From an uncultured Oscillospiraceae bacterium (GTDB lineage: Bacteria > Bacillota > Clostridia > Oscillospirales > Acutalibacteraceae), in assembly GCA_959596515.1 (NCBI GenBank), contig CAUFXR010000033.1, positions 1 to 23,782 of the forward strand: a stretch of 23,782 bases of DNA, given 5' to 3'. The notes beneath the pieces were generated by a model. It searched no databases. It saw nothing but the letters and a program-made list of their open reading frames with translations, and was not told the DNA's origin. The position numbers and the translations under genes were made by a program. The number at the start of each line of letters is the position of its first letter. Position 1 is the first letter of the stretch. This document shows, piece after piece, positions 22,512-23,782 of this stretch.

Positions 22512-23320
22512 AGCGGCGCCTCCTCGGGATCTCGCATCATTTCCCACATCAAAAGGCTGGCCGCTACTGAGGCATTTAAGGATTCCGCCCGGCCCAGCAT
22601 CGGGATAGTAATCTTTTGCTGGCAAGCCTGGATGGTTTCCAATTGCAACCCGTTTCCCTCATTGCCCACCAAAACGATGGACGGAGAAGAAAACCGGACT
22701 TGAGTAACCGGCACCGCTTCCCGGTCAGGTACTGCGGCCATGGAGACAAATCCTTTTCGATTCAGTGTGTCCAAAATCTGAGGCATGGCTTCCACTATCA
22801 CCAACGACAGCCGGAAAACCGCGCCCATACTGCCCCGAAGCACTTTAGGACTGTATACGTCGCAGCATCCCCTGGTAAGGAGCACGCCGTTCACACCCAA
22901 GGCTTCGGCGGTCCGCAAAATCGTTCCCAAATTGGAAGGATCCTGGATATCTTCCAGTCCCAATAAATGACCGCTAGCATCCATTTTATCCAGACAATCT
23001 GTTTTGTCAAGCATAGCGCAAACACAAAAAACTCCCTGGGGGGTCACCGTATCTGATAACCCATTTGCTAGATGCTGAGAAAGCAAAAAGGTCTTTTCTG
23101 CCCTTTTACTCAACATCTCCACGTCCTGAGAATATTTCTCGAGCGCCTCCTGGGTATAAAACAGCTGAAGAATTTTCACACTGCTGAAAGCTGCATCACG
23201 ACACAGACGGATTCCCTCAACTAAAAACATTTTCTCCTGACGCCGAAATTTCGCGGATTTCAAAAGCTTTGCCGCATGCTTGACCGCAGGATTTTCCTTG
23301 CTGGTGATAATCTCACTCAT
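22508..23320 (-). CDS. TrmH-family (SpoU) RNA 2'-O-methyltransferase
   Basis: A 270-aa SPOUT methyltransferase acting on rRNA or tRNA ribose. An N-terminal substrate-binding domain (about 1-95) is followed by the knotted SpoU domain with motif 1 DPSNLGTILRT (127-137), motif 2 VLVGNEGNGL (216-225) and motif 3 IPMLGRAESLNASVA (239-253). It resembles Bacillus YsgA, which also lies close to rplT; the exact target nucleotide is not certain, so I give no symbol. I start it at the ATG at 23320, with GTGAGG six bases upstream, rather than at the longer frame to 23362, which begins inside a hairpin arm. It is the first gene after the rplT terminator and overlaps dprA by four bases. Confidence 0.92.
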   Translation of the reverse strand: MSEIITSKENPAVKHAAKLLKSAKFRRQEKMFLVEGIRLCRDAAFSSVKILQLFYTQEALEKYSQDVEMLSKRAEKTFLLSQHLANGLSDTVTPQGVFCVCAMLDKTDCLDKMDASGHLLGLEDIQDPSNLGTILRTAEALGVNGVLLTRGCCDVYSPKVLRGSMGAVFRLSLVIVEAMPQILDTLNRKGFVSMAAVPDREAVPVTQVRFSSPSIVLVGNEGNGLQLETIQACQQKITIPMLGRAESLNASVAASLLMWEMMRDPEEAPL

Positions 23321-23335
23321 AGCTTTCCTCACAAG

Positions 23336-23388
23336 TACCCTTTTGGAATAGAAACCCAACAAGCAGATGTTTTTATTTCAAAAGGGTA
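23336..23388. repeat. Long hairpin in the leader of the TrmH-family gene
   Basis: TACCCTTTTG (23336-23345) and CAAAAGGGTA (23379-23388) are perfect inverted copies. Inside them AATA/TATT and AAAC/GTTT extend the stem to about 18 paired positions with two mismatches and a 13-base loop. On the - strand the structure ends six bases before the GTGAGG element of the methyltransferase gene. It fills nearly all the space after the rplT terminator. It could be a leader control element, an RNase III site or a protein operator. Confidence 0.7.
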
Positions 23389-23400
23389 TTTTCCATGATA

Positions 23401-23431
23401 CAAAAGGAGCGCCCGGAACACTTCCGGGCGC
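23401..23431 (-). terminator. Intrinsic terminator of the rplT unit
   Basis: GCGCCCGGAA and TTCCGGGCGC form a perfect 10-bp GC-rich stem around a 3-base loop (23409-23431), followed on the - strand by TCCTTTTG. It lies 13 bases after the rplT stop. Confidence 0.9.
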
Positions 23432-23444
23432 AGTCCAAGCTTTT

Positions 23445-23782
23445 TTATAGAGCAGCCTTTGCCTTTTCCACCAGGCTGGTAAAAGCCGCCGGATCCGCAA
23501 TCGCGATCTCAGAGAGCATCTTGCGGTTTAGTTCAATGTTGGCTTTCTTCAGGCCGTTCATGAAGGTGGAATAATTCACGCCGTTAGCCTTGCAGGCGGC
23601 GGAAATACGGGTGATCCAAAGACGGCGAAAATCGCGCTTTCTTTGCTTACGGCCGATATAAGCGTAATTGCCGGATTTCATAACGGCCTGTTTAGCCATT
23701 TTAAAATGACGGCTCTTAGAACCCCAATAGCCCTTGGCCAGCTTTAAAATCTTCTTTCTTCTTTTGCGTGTTGCTAACGCAC
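23445..23782 (-). CDS. rplT: 50S ribosomal protein L20, 5' end cut by the window
   Basis: L20 binds 23S rRNA early in 50S assembly. The frame runs to the edge of the window and 111 residues are visible, from ALATRKRRKKILKLAKGYWG to the C-terminal LVEKAKAAL; about six N-terminal residues (expected MARxKG) are missing. Family motifs GSKSRHFK, YAYIGRKQRKRDFRRLWI and NGVNYSTFMNGLKKANIELNRK are all present. The ATG at 23697-23699 is an internal Met, not the start. In Firmicutes the gene ends the infC-rpmI-rplT operon, so those two genes are expected just outside. The terminator at 23401-23431 closes it. Confidence 0.97.
   Translation of the reverse strand, partial: ALATRKRRKKILKLAKGYWGSKSRHFKMAKQAVMKSGNYAYIGRKQRKRDFRRLWITRISAACKANGVNYSTFMNGLKKANIELNRKMLSEIAIADPAAFTSLVEKAKAAL

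Noticed and set aside
23445..23699. L20 as a short 84-residue protein starting at the ATG at 23699
   Set aside because: The frame continues upstream with the expected L20 N-terminal sequence to the window edge, so this ATG is internal.

Overview
This window looks like the chromosome of a Gram-positive anaerobe in the class Clostridia, possibly near Oscillospiraceae (the family-level guess is weak). The evidence is gene order plus strong TAAGGAGG-type ribosome binding sites. Several clusters are typical of Firmicutes: aroQ-pepP-efp, nadD-yqeK-rsfS, topA-trmFO, plsX-rnc-smc-ftsY, and an ysgA-like methyltransferase beside rplT. I see no insertion sequence, prophage, CRISPR array, tRNA or rRNA, and base usage looks even throughout. 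It reads as a conserved housekeeping region. I did not find a convincing new multi-gene system.

Layout. At the left edge two genes run on the + strand: a secreted lytic transglycosylase-like protein and rqcP, an S4-domain factor of ribosome quality control with its own consensus promoter. A 425-base gap follows with a bidirectional terminator and hairpins. Every other gene is on the - strand. Read in the direction of transcription, from right to left, they are: rplT (5' end cut by the window); a TrmH-family rRNA methyltransferase, dprA, topA, trmFO, plsX, rnc, an Elp3-like radical SAM gene, smc and ftsY, closely packed with several overlaps; then after a 244-base gap rdgB, yhbY, nadD, yqeK, rsfS and leuS; then rpsU with a perfect sigma-A promoter and its own terminator; then yqeG, aroQ, pepP, efp and a CD1247-type acidic zinc-ribbon protein.

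How the genes work together. Most serve translation and RNA metabolism: ribosomal proteins L20 and S21, EF-P, LeuRS, RsfS, YhbY, RNase III, TrmFO, the TrmH-type methylase and RqcP. A second group handles chromosome topology, segregation and DNA uptake (TopA, SMC, DprA). A third covers membrane targeting and lipid synthesis (FtsY, PlsX). Single genes serve NAD synthesis (NadD), shikimate synthesis (AroQ) and nucleotide-pool cleaning (RdgB, YqeK).

The points most worth a second look are small: a probable AUU start codon for the radical SAM gene, a long hairpin just before the methyltransferase gene, the rpsU terminator abutting the yqeG ribosome binding site, a second cysteine cluster in the CD1247-type protein, and several palindromes in promoter regions.
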